Shown here: piece after piece, positions 1 through 7,532 of the stretch
Position numbering within the stretch: position 1 is the stretch's first letter
Layout: each line of letters starts with the position of its first letter
Assembly (NCBI GenBank): GCA_000466585.1
Contig: KE993508.1
Coordinates: 60,212 to 124,211 of the forward strand
Length of the DNA: 64,000 nt
Direction: 5' to 3'
Source: Clostridiales bacterium oral taxon 876 str. F0540
GTDB lineage: Bacteria; Bacillota; Clostridia; Clostridiales; Clostridiaceae
Position numbers and translations under genes: made by a program
Notes under the pieces: generated by a model
Seen by the model: the letters and a program-made list of their open reading frames with translations, nothing else
Told to the model about the DNA's origin: nothing
Database searches by the model: none

Positions 1-37
1 TTTCTCCTTTCAATCGAAACACTGGGTAGTTTAGGGT

Positions 38-155
38 GCTCATTTCCATTCGCTAGGCTGCCCGTTGAAGTCCATTTAGGACTTCAGTTCGGGGCACCCT
101 TAACTCGCTCATTTCCATTCGCTAGGTTGCCCGTTGAAGTCCATTTAGGACTTCA
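38..155. repeat. Two direct copies of a 49-bp structured repeat
   Basis: Positions 38-86 and 107-155 are 49-bp copies differing at one base (58 versus 127), with a 69-bp period and a 20-bp spacer. Each copy holds an inverted repeat, TGAAGTCC and GGACTTCA around a 5-base loop. A further pair, AGGGTGC at 33-39 and GCACCCT at 94-100, could enclose the first copy. The repeats lie just beyond the rnpB terminator on its downstream side. They could be a dispersed clostridial repeat, part of a structured RNA, or the end of a mobile element whose body is outside the window; the sequence here does not decide. Confidence 0.75.
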
Positions 156-170
156 ACCTCCTAAAATTAT

Positions 171-213
171 TTTAAAAAGAAAGACATCAAGCTTAAACCT
201 GATGTCTTTCATA
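171..213 (-). terminator. Rho-independent terminator of rnpB
   Basis: An 11-bp perfect stem (GAAAGACATCA at 179-189 pairing with 200-210) around a 10-base loop is followed on the minus strand by a T-rich tract, directly after the RNase P RNA 3' end. Confidence 0.85.
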
Positions 214-217
214 TTAT

Positions 218-601
218 GGCTGAGTAATCCTATAAGCCGAGTTCTGTATTAGACAGTCATCTATCTAGGCCTATTGTTACCAATAAGCTCAAGCGACACA
301 CCCGAAGGCGGAGCGGGCAACTCCTTCATCTTTTTAAAGATGATGCCTTCCTATTCGGTCTTGCTCCAAGTGGGGTTTACATAGCCGCAAAGTCGCCATT
401 GCGCTGGTGAGCTCTTACCTCGCCTTTCCACCCTTACCAAAACAATCAAATATTGTTTTGGCGGTATATCTCTGTTGCACTTTCCTTAGAGTCGCCTCCA
501 CTGGGGGTTACCCAGCACTCTGCCCTATGGAGCTCGGACTTTCCTCCCCTTGATAACTAATATTTATTAGAATCAAGCAGCGACCATCTGGGTTACTCAA
601 C
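218..601 (-). ncRNA. rnpB: RNase P RNA (bacterial type B)
   Basis: This is the catalytic RNA of ribonuclease P, which trims the 5' leader of tRNA precursors. On the minus strand the 5' part carries the conserved GAGGAAAGTCCGAGCTC block (near 531-547), and the 3' part carries ACAGAACTCGGCTTAT, a hallmark of RNase P RNA 3' ends. The ends pair as the terminal P1 helix (TTGAGTAACC with GGATTACTCA). The length of about 384 nt fits the Firmicutes type B RNA. A promoter lies directly upstream and a strong terminator directly downstream. Both ends are set from P1 pairing and may be off by a few bases. Confidence 0.95.
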
Positions 602-608
602 GTCTATT

Positions 609-637
609 ATATTATCATAAATATTTTTATAAAGCAA
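609..637 (-). promoter_or_regulatory. Sigma-A-type promoter of rnpB
   Basis: On the minus strand a TTGCTT -35 box (632-637) and a TAATAT -10 box (609-614) are separated by 17 bases, placing transcription start at about 602, the inferred RNase P RNA 5' end. Confidence 0.65.
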
Positions 638-684
638 TTAATTTTTATGGCATATATTCCTGCTGCCAACACATAATGTAAAAG

Positions 685-1497
685 TTAAGCAAATCTATAC
701 GGCGATTTGCATCTTTCAGAAAGAATTAAGGTATTAGAATAGTTCTCTTTGTCTAATTTATCCTTCAATATTTCAGCAAAAATTTTCATTGGAGTCCACT
801 CGGTTTCAAAGTGTCCAGCATCTATTATCCCAATGCCCATTTCACTATAATCACTTACATAATGATAACTTGTATCACCGGTAATAATGCAATCGGCTCC
901 CTTATCAACTGAATGTTTAAAATAATCTTCACCACTACCATTAATAACGGCAATCTTTTTAACTATCATATTATCGTTTCCTGAAAATCTAACAAACGGA
1001 ATTTGCAATTTATCTTTAATAATCCCACAAAGCTCTATTAGCGTATGCGGCCTGTCAAGAATCACTAATCTTCCGATACCTTGATTATAAGTTTCTTCTC
1101 CCTTATTGACATAATCAATTATCTGCCAATCCGTATAACCTAAAACTCTAGTAATTATATCATTTAATCCGCCTTTTGCAATATCAAGATTAGTATGAGC
1201 AGAATAAACATTTATTCTATTTTCTATAAGTTTTATCACTTTTCTCCCAAGCAAAGTTTCTGTCGTTATATTCTCAGGCTTATTAAATAATAATGGATGA
1301 TGAGTAATTACTAAGTTGCACTTTTTTGAAATTGCCTCTTCAATTACGTCCATAGTACAATCTAATGCAACAAGAATAGAAGAAACTTCATCATTCATAT
1401 TACCTACCATAAGCCCTACATTATCATAGCTTTCTTTTAAAGAAACTGGTGCAATTTTTTCAATAATATTCTTAACATCAAGTACTTTAAGCCTCAT
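685..1497 (-). CDS. Nif3/YqfO family dinuclear-metal protein
   Basis: This is a 270-residue member of the NIF3 (GTP cyclohydrolase 1 type 2 / YqfO) family, which forms toroidal hexamers with a two-metal centre; the cellular role is unsettled. The metal-ligand signatures are visible: THHPLLF near residue 65, SAHTNLD near residue 99, and a C-terminal GHFETE block after ITGDTSYHY. It lacks the PII-like insertion found in longer B. subtilis YqfO-type proteins, so it is a short form. Its start overlaps the end of trmK by 11 bases, the usual trmK-nif3 pair downstream of sigA in Firmicutes, so the two are probably co-translated. Confidence 0.9.
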   Translation of the reverse strand: MRLKVLDVKNIIEKIAPVSLKESYDNVGLMVGNMNDEVSSILVALDCTMDVIEEAISKKCNLVITHHPLLFNKPENITTETLLGRKVIKLIENRINVYSAHTNLDIAKGGLNDIITRVLGYTDWQIIDYVNKGEETYNQGIGRLVILDRPHTLIELCGIIKDKLQIPFVRFSGNDNMIVKKIAVINGSGEDYFKHSVDKGADCIITGDTSYHYVSDYSEMGIGIIDAGHFETEWTPMKIFAEILKDKLDKENYSNTLILSERCKSPYRFA

Positions 1498-2179
1498 TAA
1501 TAAGCAGCTCCTTTAATTCATCTATTTTATTTAAAACTTCAGCTTTTCTGGCTTTGGCATTACTGGTATTATCAGCGATGCTATTATATATCTTATAATA
1601 TTTTTCAAGCTTTAAGTTTATATACTGATTTACTAAAGGATGTTTTTTTTCCAAAAGCCTCTTACCAACTTCATAGTAGATAGGTGATATATGAAGCTTA
1701 TTGTTATCATACCTAACTTTTATAATTTCATAAAACTTGCCTTCATCTATGCACAAGTCTTCCTCTAATATTGTAAATCCTTTGCTATAAATATACTCTC
1801 GTAATACATCAGGGTTTTGAACAGGCTGAAAAACACAGTAGTCTAGTTCTTTAAAAACATCAATACCTTCTTCAACTATATCTCTTATTAGGTTTCCGCC
1901 CATTCCAGCAATTACAGCACATTCTACTTCCTTAGGAGCAATTGTAGAAAACCCTCCCCCTAAGCGACATTGAATTTTGTCTTCCAGATTTTCAATAATA
2001 ATATTTTTTAGCGCTTTTTCAACTGGTCCCTTATTAATATCTGAAGCTATTGCTCGCTTGCAGAGACCTTCCTTTACAAGATAAATAGGAATATACGCAT
2101 GGTCTGTACCAATGTCAGCCATACTATCACATTTCTCCATTAAAGATGCTATACTTTTTAGTCTAAAACTTAATTCCAT
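1487..2179 (-). CDS. trmK: tRNA (adenine(22)-N1)-methyltransferase TrmK
   Basis: The 230-residue product matches the TrmK family, which uses S-adenosylmethionine to make m1A at position 22 of tRNAs. The SAM-binding start is seen as MADIGTDHAYIPIYL near residues 20-35, followed by the conserved IAGMGGNLI loop near residue 90 and an FQPVQN block near residue 117. The C-terminus is a helical extension. An ATG start with an upstream GGAGGA ribosome site supports the chosen end. The overlap with the Nif3-family gene suggests translational coupling. Confidence 0.92.
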   Translation of the reverse strand: MELSFRLKSIASLMEKCDSMADIGTDHAYIPIYLVKEGLCKRAIASDINKGPVEKALKNIIIENLEDKIQCRLGGGFSTIAPKEVECAVIAGMGGNLIRDIVEEGIDVFKELDYCVFQPVQNPDVLREYIYSKGFTILEEDLCIDEGKFYEIIKVRYDNNKLHISPIYYEVGKRLLEKKHPLVNQYINLKLEKYYKIYNSIADNTSNAKARKAEVLNKIDELKELLINEA

Positions 2180-2212
2180 TTTTCCTCCGAGTACTATATT
2201 GTAATTGAATGT

Positions 2213-3094
2213 TTATCTAAAAGTAACAATAATTCTTATTTGTATTAGCAGAAATGCAGCAGCAATAACTAATGAAGCATAAATAAACTTATTTGCTGAC
2301 TTCCTATCATATTTTGCATAAAAATGTGATGCATAATACATGCAGAATTGTATAGCCATATTTAATACACCATAAACCATTTGATTAAATGCAAACTGTT
2401 TTCCTGTTCCATATTCAACAGGAAAAAAAGATGAATCAAAATTTAACGGCATCTTAAGAGGAAGTTTATTCAATAAGTATAATACGAATGGATTTAAGGT
2501 CAAAATTGTGACGATAACGCTAACAATTATAAATGGAACCATAAAAGATTTATCCTTATGCAGGCTATTATCTTTGTTAAATTTATATTGCCAATCAAGA
2601 ATATTAATATTCTTGTTTTTTAATAAATCCTCAAACTTTATATGCTCAATTGGTGAAACAGCATAATTTAGCTTTCCTGATTTTAAATAATATATATTCT
2701 TATTAGAAGTAACAAACATGCTGGTTGTACCAATTTTTTTTATAACGGATTTCCCGATAGCGAAATAATTGGTACCAAAGCCTGACAATTTTATTCCTTT
2801 AATATCCCCTGTATTAACTTTGTAGCCCTCTATATTCTCAAAAGCAATTTTTCTTTTTCTTACAATGCTATTAATATATAAATATTTATCATCAGCTTCA
2901 TATTTTAATGTTCCTATTAAAAGCATATAGTATATTTCATAAATATTAAAAATCAAAATAAAAACTTTTAATAAGCTTGTAAGCACATAAGATTGTACAA
3001 ATATTAATCCAAGAATTATTATAACATTATACAAGACCATAGTGCCTAAAATGTGATAAAACCCATATCCTTTTTCTGGTTTATAAGTTACCAT
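2213..3094 (-). CDS. Membrane protein with bacterial PH-like domain
   Basis: The 293-residue protein has two N-terminal hydrophobic segments (about 15-60), a soluble middle (about 65-175) and three further hydrophobic segments near 185-205, 240-260 and 270-290. The middle contains KGIKLSGFGTNYFAIG followed by short strands, which resembles the bacterial PH-like (bPH) domain of many small Firmicutes membrane proteins. No enzyme motif is seen and no function is claimed. ATG has a good AAGGGGTGATG ribosome site. It is separated from sigA by a terminator, so it is probably a unit of its own. A perfect palindrome lies just upstream. Confidence 0.7.
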   Translation of the reverse strand: MVTYKPEKGYGFYHILGTMVLYNVIIILGLIFVQSYVLTSLLKVFILIFNIYEIYYMLLIGTLKYEADDKYLYINSIVRKRKIAFENIEGYKVNTGDIKGIKLSGFGTNYFAIGKSVIKKIGTTSMFVTSNKNIYYLKSGKLNYAVSPIEHIKFEDLLKNKNINILDWQYKFNKDNSLHKDKSFMVPFIIVSVIVTILTLNPFVLYLLNKLPLKMPLNFDSSFFPVEYGTGKQFAFNQMVYGVLNMAIQFCMYYASHFYAKYDRKSANKFIYASLVIAAAFLLIQIRIIVTFR

Positions 3095-3147
3095 TTCATC
3101 ACCCCTTGAATACCATTATAACATATAAATTCAAATAATAAAAACCC

Positions 3148-3165
3148 TATACTATTTTTAGTATA
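3148..3165. promoter_or_regulatory. Perfect 7-4-7 palindrome upstream of the PH-like gene
   Basis: TATACTA-TTTT-TAGTATA sits about 55 bases upstream of the PH-like gene start and beyond the sigA terminator. Its form and place suit an operator, but it is AT-rich and could be chance. Confidence 0.3.
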
Positions 3166-3189
3166 CAATTGACAAATATAATAGGAGCA

Positions 3190-3230
3190 AATTCAAAAAA
3201 TGAAAAAGCACCAATGATGTTAGGTGCTTA
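3190..3230 (-). terminator. Terminator of dnaG-sigA
   Basis: On the minus strand AAGCACC (3229-3223) and GGTGCTT (3212-3206) form a stem followed by a T-rich run. The stem begins at the sigA stop codon. Confidence 0.75.
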
Positions 3231-4292
3231 ATCTAGGTAATCCTTTAATTTTTTACTCCTGCTTGGATGTCTAAGCTTTCTTAATGCTTTTGCTTCTATC
3301 TGTCTTATTCTTTCCCTTGTAACATTAAATTCCTTTCCTACTTCCTCAAGAGTTCTGGCTCTGCCATCATCTAGCCCAAATCTTAGCCTTAACACTTTTT
3401 CTTCTCTTGGTGTTAGTGTATCCAGAACATTTATAAGCTGTTCTTTGAGCATTGTAAAGGCAGCAGCTTCTGCCGGAGCTGGAGCTTCATCGTCTGGAAT
3501 AAAGTCTCCTAAATGACTGTCTTCTTCTTCACCGATTGGTGTCTCTAAAGAAACCGGCTCCTGAGCTATCTTCATAATTTCTCTAACCTTATCAACAGGC
3601 ATTTCCATAACTTTTGCTACCTCTTCAGGCTGAGGCTCTCTTCCAAGCTCTTGAAGCAATTGTCTTGATACCCTGATAAGCTTATTTATAGTTTCCACCA
3701 TATGTACCGGAATTCTTATAGTTCTTGCTTGATCGGCAATAGCCCTTGTAATCGCCTGTCTTATCCACCAGGTTGCATAAGTACTAAACTTAAAACCTTT
3801 CCTGTAATCAAATTTTTCAACAGCTTTGATAAGTCCTAGATTACCTTCTTGAATTAAGTCTAAGAAAAGCATTCCTCTTCCTACGTATCTTTTAGCAATA
3901 CTAACAACAAGTCTTAAATTAGCTTCTGCAAGCTTCTTTTTTGCTGCTTGATCACCGGCTTCTATTCTATTAGCAAGCTCTATCTCATCTTCAGGAGATA
4001 GTAGAGGGACCTTTCCTATTTCTTTTAAGTACATCCTTACTGGATCATCTATGGCAATTCCTTCAGGTATAGATAAATCTAGTTCTTCTTCAGGAACATC
4101 AGCATCCTGCATATCACCTATTACGTCTATACCCATGTTCTCTAACACTTCATAAATTTTTTCTATTTGTTCCGGATTTAAATCTATCTCTTCTAATTCA
4201 TCCATAATTTCCTTATAAGTCAAGGTACCGGTTTTTTTACCCTTTTCTATAAGTTTTTTTACCAACTGCATCTTTGCACCTTTATCTTTCAT
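3228..4292 (-). CDS. sigA: RNA polymerase primary sigma factor SigA (RpoD)
   Basis: This is the housekeeping sigma-70 factor. At 354 residues it has the short region 1.1 typical of Firmicutes. Visible blocks are region 1.2 (DDPVRMYLKEIGKVPLL), region 2 with the -10 recognition helix (FSTYATWWIRQAITRAI), region 3, and region 4 with the helix-turn-helix that reads -35 (LEEVGKEFNVTRERIRQIE). The start is the ATG at 4292, preceded by a strong GGAAGGAGG site; an upstream GTG in frame would read through that ribosome site. It lies 23 bases after dnaG, the classic dnaG-sigA pair, and so should share the sigma-H-type promoter upstream of dnaG. Confidence 0.97.
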   Translation of the reverse strand: MKDKGAKMQLVKKLIEKGKKTGTLTYKEIMDELEEIDLNPEQIEKIYEVLENMGIDVIGDMQDADVPEEELDLSIPEGIAIDDPVRMYLKEIGKVPLLSPEDEIELANRIEAGDQAAKKKLAEANLRLVVSIAKRYVGRGMLFLDLIQEGNLGLIKAVEKFDYRKGFKFSTYATWWIRQAITRAIADQARTIRIPVHMVETINKLIRVSRQLLQELGREPQPEEVAKVMEMPVDKVREIMKIAQEPVSLETPIGEEEDSHLGDFIPDDEAPAPAEAAAFTMLKEQLINVLDTLTPREEKVLRLRFGLDDGRARTLEEVGKEFNVTRERIRQIEAKALRKLRHPSRSKKLKDYLD

Positions 4293-4315
4293 TATATTGC
4301 CTCCTTCCACAGCAA

Positions 4316-6088
4316 CTACAGCTTAGAGAGTTCCTTTTCTGTTTCAACTAGCTGCATAGCTAATTGTATGGATTCCTCAAGATCACCACTTTTTTCACAC
4401 TGTTTAATTCTATAAATGATGTTCTTTTTGTTTTCTTCCAGTCTATATTTTTTTAGTTCTTTAATGCAATCATTAACAAATGCAATATAGTCATTGTCTT
4501 TGTATACTAGTTCAAATTCTAATATATTTATCCACTCTTTAACTGACTCGATATCCGTACATCTAGCCTCAACATGTTTTTGTCTTTCCTTCACATCATA
4601 GTCATTATATTCACAAATAAGTGAATATATTTTTTTGTGGCTTTCATTTATTATATTATTTATATTAAAGTTATTTATAATATAATCATATACTTCTTTT
4701 TTTTCATGCATCAGTTTTAATATACTTCTCTCCGCCTTCATATATACAGGCTCTAGATATAATTTTTGTCCAAAATCACCCTCTATATTCACAACAATAT
4801 CCTTATCTGAATTTTTTTGTATTTCTCCTCTAATTAAGTCGTAAATTGCTTGTTCTTTTACCCCTGTTTCCTCAGATATTTTCTTAATATATATATCTTT
4901 TGTTACAGAATCCAAATTCGAAATAATACTTGATGCACTTTTAGCATAAGATATCAATTCTTCGGAATCCTTTAAATTGAAACCTTCTTTTATTTTTTTT
5001 AACTGATAATCTATAAGTGGAAGAGCTTCATGAATCAGTTTTTCAAAAGCCTCTTTTCCATTAACTCTTATAAACTCATCAGGATCTTTCCCTTTAGGTA
5101 CAGTTAATACTCTTAAGTCAAAGCCCTCATTTTTGAGAATATCAAGACCTCTTACTGTAGCATTTTGACCTGCAACATCAGCATCATAGGATATTATTAC
5201 TTTGTCAACATACTTTTTTAGAAGTTTTGCCTGATAGACTGTTAACGCAGTTCCTAATGACGCAACCACATTAGTAATTCCATATTGATGAAGTGATATA
5301 CAATCCATATATCCTTCGACAATAATAATCATTCTTTCTTTCAGATTCTTTATTGCAAAATTAAGTCCGTATAGATTGATTCCTTTTTTAAATATATTAG
5401 TCTCCGGCGAATTAAGATATTTGGGCTTAGAATCATCCAGCACTCTGCCTCCAAAGCCAATAACTTTTCCTTTATAATCAAAAACCGGGAACATAACTCT
5501 ATTACGAAATCTATCATAAAATTTATTGTTTTGATTTTTAATTATTAGACCGGCATTAAGCATATCAAGTTCAGTATACCCCTTACGCTTAAGAAAATTC
5601 ATAAGACCATTCCAACTGTCAGGTGCAAAGCCTAAACCAAAATGTCTTATTGTGCCTTCCTTTATACCCCTGTTGCTAAAATAATCTTCAGCTGTTCTAA
5701 ATCTCTTAAGATTAGCAAAAAAGTATCTTGCTGCTTCAACATTAATCTTATATAATTTTTCGGCAGCTTCCTTTTCTTTAACAGCCTTAGGATTTTCACT
5801 TTCAATTTGAATATTGGCTCTTTCAGCAAGAAGTTTTACAGACTCTGTAAAATCCATATTTCTGCTTTTCATTATGAATGTAATTACATTTCCACCCTCA
5901 CCGCATCCAAAACACTTATATATTTGTTTATCCTGAGTTACGGTAAATGACGGAGTCTTCTCATGATGAAAAGGGCATAATCCTGTAAAGTATTTTCCTG
6001 CTCTTTTTAATCTTACAGTTTCTGAGATAATGTCAACTATATCGTTGCTATCCTTTACTTTCTGGATGATTTCTTCAGATATTATCAA
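4316..6088 (-). CDS. dnaG: DNA primase DnaG
   Basis: DnaG makes RNA primers at the replication fork and docks on the DnaB helicase. The 590-residue protein shows the N-terminal zinc finger (CPFHHEKTPSF and YKCFGCGEGG, residues 38-63), the RNA polymerase core, and the TOPRIM domain with EGYMD near residue 258 and the acidic SYDADVAGQ block. The C-terminal 150 residues are diverged, as usual for the helicase-binding part. The ATG has an AGGAGG site. It heads the dnaG-sigA unit. The 310-base region upstream holds a sigma-H-type promoter and Spo0A-type boxes. Confidence 0.96.
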   Translation of the reverse strand: MIISEEIIQKVKDSNDIVDIISETVRLKRAGKYFTGLCPFHHEKTPSFTVTQDKQIYKCFGCGEGGNVITFIMKSRNMDFTESVKLLAERANIQIESENPKAVKEKEAAEKLYKINVEAARYFFANLKRFRTAEDYFSNRGIKEGTIRHFGLGFAPDSWNGLMNFLKRKGYTELDMLNAGLIIKNQNNKFYDRFRNRVMFPVFDYKGKVIGFGGRVLDDSKPKYLNSPETNIFKKGINLYGLNFAIKNLKERMIIIVEGYMDCISLHQYGITNVVASLGTALTVYQAKLLKKYVDKVIISYDADVAGQNATVRGLDILKNEGFDLRVLTVPKGKDPDEFIRVNGKEAFEKLIHEALPLIDYQLKKIKEGFNLKDSEELISYAKSASSIISNLDSVTKDIYIKKISEETGVKEQAIYDLIRGEIQKNSDKDIVVNIEGDFGQKLYLEPVYMKAERSILKLMHEKKEVYDYIINNFNINNIINESHKKIYSLICEYNDYDVKERQKHVEARCTDIESVKEWINILEFELVYKDNDYIAFVNDCIKELKKYRLEENKKNIIYRIKQCEKSGDLEESIQLAMQLVETEKELSKL

Positions 6089-6114
6089 GAAAATCCTCCT
6101 ACCTAACTTTATTT

Positions 6115-6140
6115 TCCGACAAGATTACTTATATTCGACA
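6115..6140 (-). promoter_or_regulatory. Two Spo0A-type boxes in the dnaG leader
   Basis: On the minus strand TGTCGAA (6140-6134) is an exact match to the 0A box core and TGTCGGA (6121-6115) differs at one base. The two lie in the same orientation, 19 bases apart, between the sigma-H-type promoter and the dnaG start. Binding there would tend to block rather than recruit polymerase. Motif evidence only. Confidence 0.35.
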
Positions 6141-6189
6141 AAAAGAACTATATTCCTTCTTTAAATCAAATATTTTTTATTCGTATAAT

Positions 6190-6218
6190 ATATTCTTTAA
6201 AAATTTCAAAAATCCTTC
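6190..6218 (-). promoter_or_regulatory. Sigma-H-type promoter for dnaG-sigA
   Basis: The minus strand reads GAAGGATTT (6218-6210), 11 bases, then AAAGAATAT (6198-6190). This fits the sigma-H consensus RnAGGAwWW-N11/12-RnnGAATww at every fixed base. A sigma-H promoter in front of the sigA operon is known in B. subtilis, which supports the call. The rest of 6089-6426 is AT-rich and holds no gene. Confidence 0.6.
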
Positions 6219-6374
6219 CTCTTTAGACAAATATTATTTTACCCATTATATAGCAAATTTTATTCTTTAGTTTGAAAAATATTACAAACTTTGGCACATA
6301 TAATTTTATAATTACCTAATAAGAAATATTCTATATTATTATCAAAATCCCTTTTTTTATTTAATACGTATATT

Positions 6375-6401
6375 ATAAAAACTTTGCTAATATCATATAA
6401 T
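6375..6401 (+). promoter_or_regulatory. Sigma-E-type promoter for the coat-type kinase
   Basis: ATA (6375-6377), 16 bases, then CATATAAT (6394-6401) fits the mother-cell sigma-E pattern ATA-N16/18-CATACAnT with one -10 difference. The predicted start leaves a short leader before the AAGGAG ribosome site at 6414. This agrees with a sporulation role for the downstream gene. Confidence 0.45.
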
Positions 6402-6426
6402 GATATCGCTATTAAGGAGTGTTATT

Positions 6427-7494
6427 ATGCCCTATGAGGCAACATCATATACTTTGAATTTGCTATCTGAAGATAATGTAAAAAAGAATGTTCTCCCCTA
6501 TTACGATTTAGAAAAATCGGAGGTTACTCAAGTAAAATTTAAAGACACAGAAAAGCAAAGAGCTGTTTATAAGGTTAGCCATGAAGGAAAAAACTATTGT
6601 TTAAAGAAAATATATTTCCACCTAGAAGATTTATTATTTGTTTACTCGGCAATTGAATGGCTATACAGAAATGATGTAAAAGTACCTAGGATTCTTCCCA
6701 CAAAAGATGGTGGTAGATTTGTATGTTATGAAGACATGCTATTTATACTAACACCTTGGATTGATGGAGAAAAATGCAGTTATGATAATATACAAAATGT
6801 TTTAGATGCAAGTACTAATCTATCTGATATACATAGACGCACGGAATCCTTTGTACCAATTGAAGGGAGCAGCAACAGAGAAGAATTTGAAGACATTTAC
6901 GCTTCCTTAAGCAAGCATTTTCAGCAGCTGCTTATATGCTCAAATAATGCCTTTAAATATGGAGACAAATTTTCTAAATTATTTCTCCAATTTTTTGATG
7001 TAAATTTATTGCTAGCTCAGATATCTATGGATATTTCGGCAACAATAAATAATAGTAATCTTAAGAAGTGCCTATGTCATCTCGATTATGTAAATAAAAA
7101 TATAATTTTCGATAACTACGGAAATATTTGGACAATTGATTTTGACAAGTGCAAGCTTGACTACCGGATACATGACATCTCATACTTTTTTAGAAGGCTT
7201 CTAAAAAGAGACAATACAAAATGGGATTTAGAGCTTACTATTAATTGTTTAAAACTTTATGAAGAGAAGAATCCATTAACTCTTGATGAGTTTAAAGCTT
7301 TAATTGTTTATTTGGCATTTCCACAAAAGTTCTGGAAGATATCTAGAGATTATTATAATAATATAAATAAATGCAACAAAAATTCATTCGTAACTCTATT
7401 GAATAAAACCTGCGCAAAATCAGATTTCCAATTACAATTCATTAGAGGATTAATTAGTTATGTAGAGGACAGATTTCAAGTAAAACTGCTATAA
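6427..7494 (+). CDS. CotS-family spore coat protein, kinase-like fold
   Basis: The 355-residue product resembles the CotS/YsxE/YutH family: spore coat proteins with the aminoglycoside-phosphotransferase fold. Visible are a lysine-bearing strand (YCLKKIYF), the catalytic-loop analogue CHLDYVNKNIIFD (Asp and Asn at the usual spacing) and the metal-binding IDFDKC. Both key acidic positions are kept, so activity is possible. The ATG at 6427 follows AAGGAGTG; in-frame start codons further upstream lack a ribosome site. It stands alone on the plus strand, divergent from dnaG and convergent with ppdK, with a sigma-E-type promoter. Confidence 0.8.
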   Translation: MPYEATSYTLNLLSEDNVKKNVLPYYDLEKSEVTQVKFKDTEKQRAVYKVSHEGKNYCLKKIYFHLEDLLFVYSAIEWLYRNDVKVPRILPTKDGGRFVCYEDMLFILTPWIDGEKCSYDNIQNVLDASTNLSDIHRRTESFVPIEGSSNREEFEDIYASLSKHFQQLLICSNNAFKYGDKFSKLFLQFFDVNLLLAQISMDISATINNSNLKKCLCHLDYVNKNIIFDNYGNIWTIDFDKCKLDYRIHDISYFFRRLLKRDNTKWDLELTINCLKLYEEKNPLTLDEFKALIVYLAFPQKFWKISRDYYNNINKCNKNSFVTLLNKTCAKSDFQLQFIRGLISYVEDRFQVKLL

Positions 7495-7528
7495 AAAAAT
7501 CACCAGATTTCTCTGGTGATTTTTTTTA
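7495..7528. terminator. Bidirectional terminator between the coat-type kinase and ppdK
   Basis: AAATCACCAGA and TCTGGTGATTT form a perfect stem flanked by A7 and T8, so it can end both convergent units. Confidence 0.9.
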
Positions 7529-7532
7529 TTAA

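Noticed and set aside
38..155. Possible CRISPR array
   Set aside because: Only two repeats, with a 20-base spacer and 49-base units, and no cas gene nearby; the unit folds as a hairpin RNA-like element instead.
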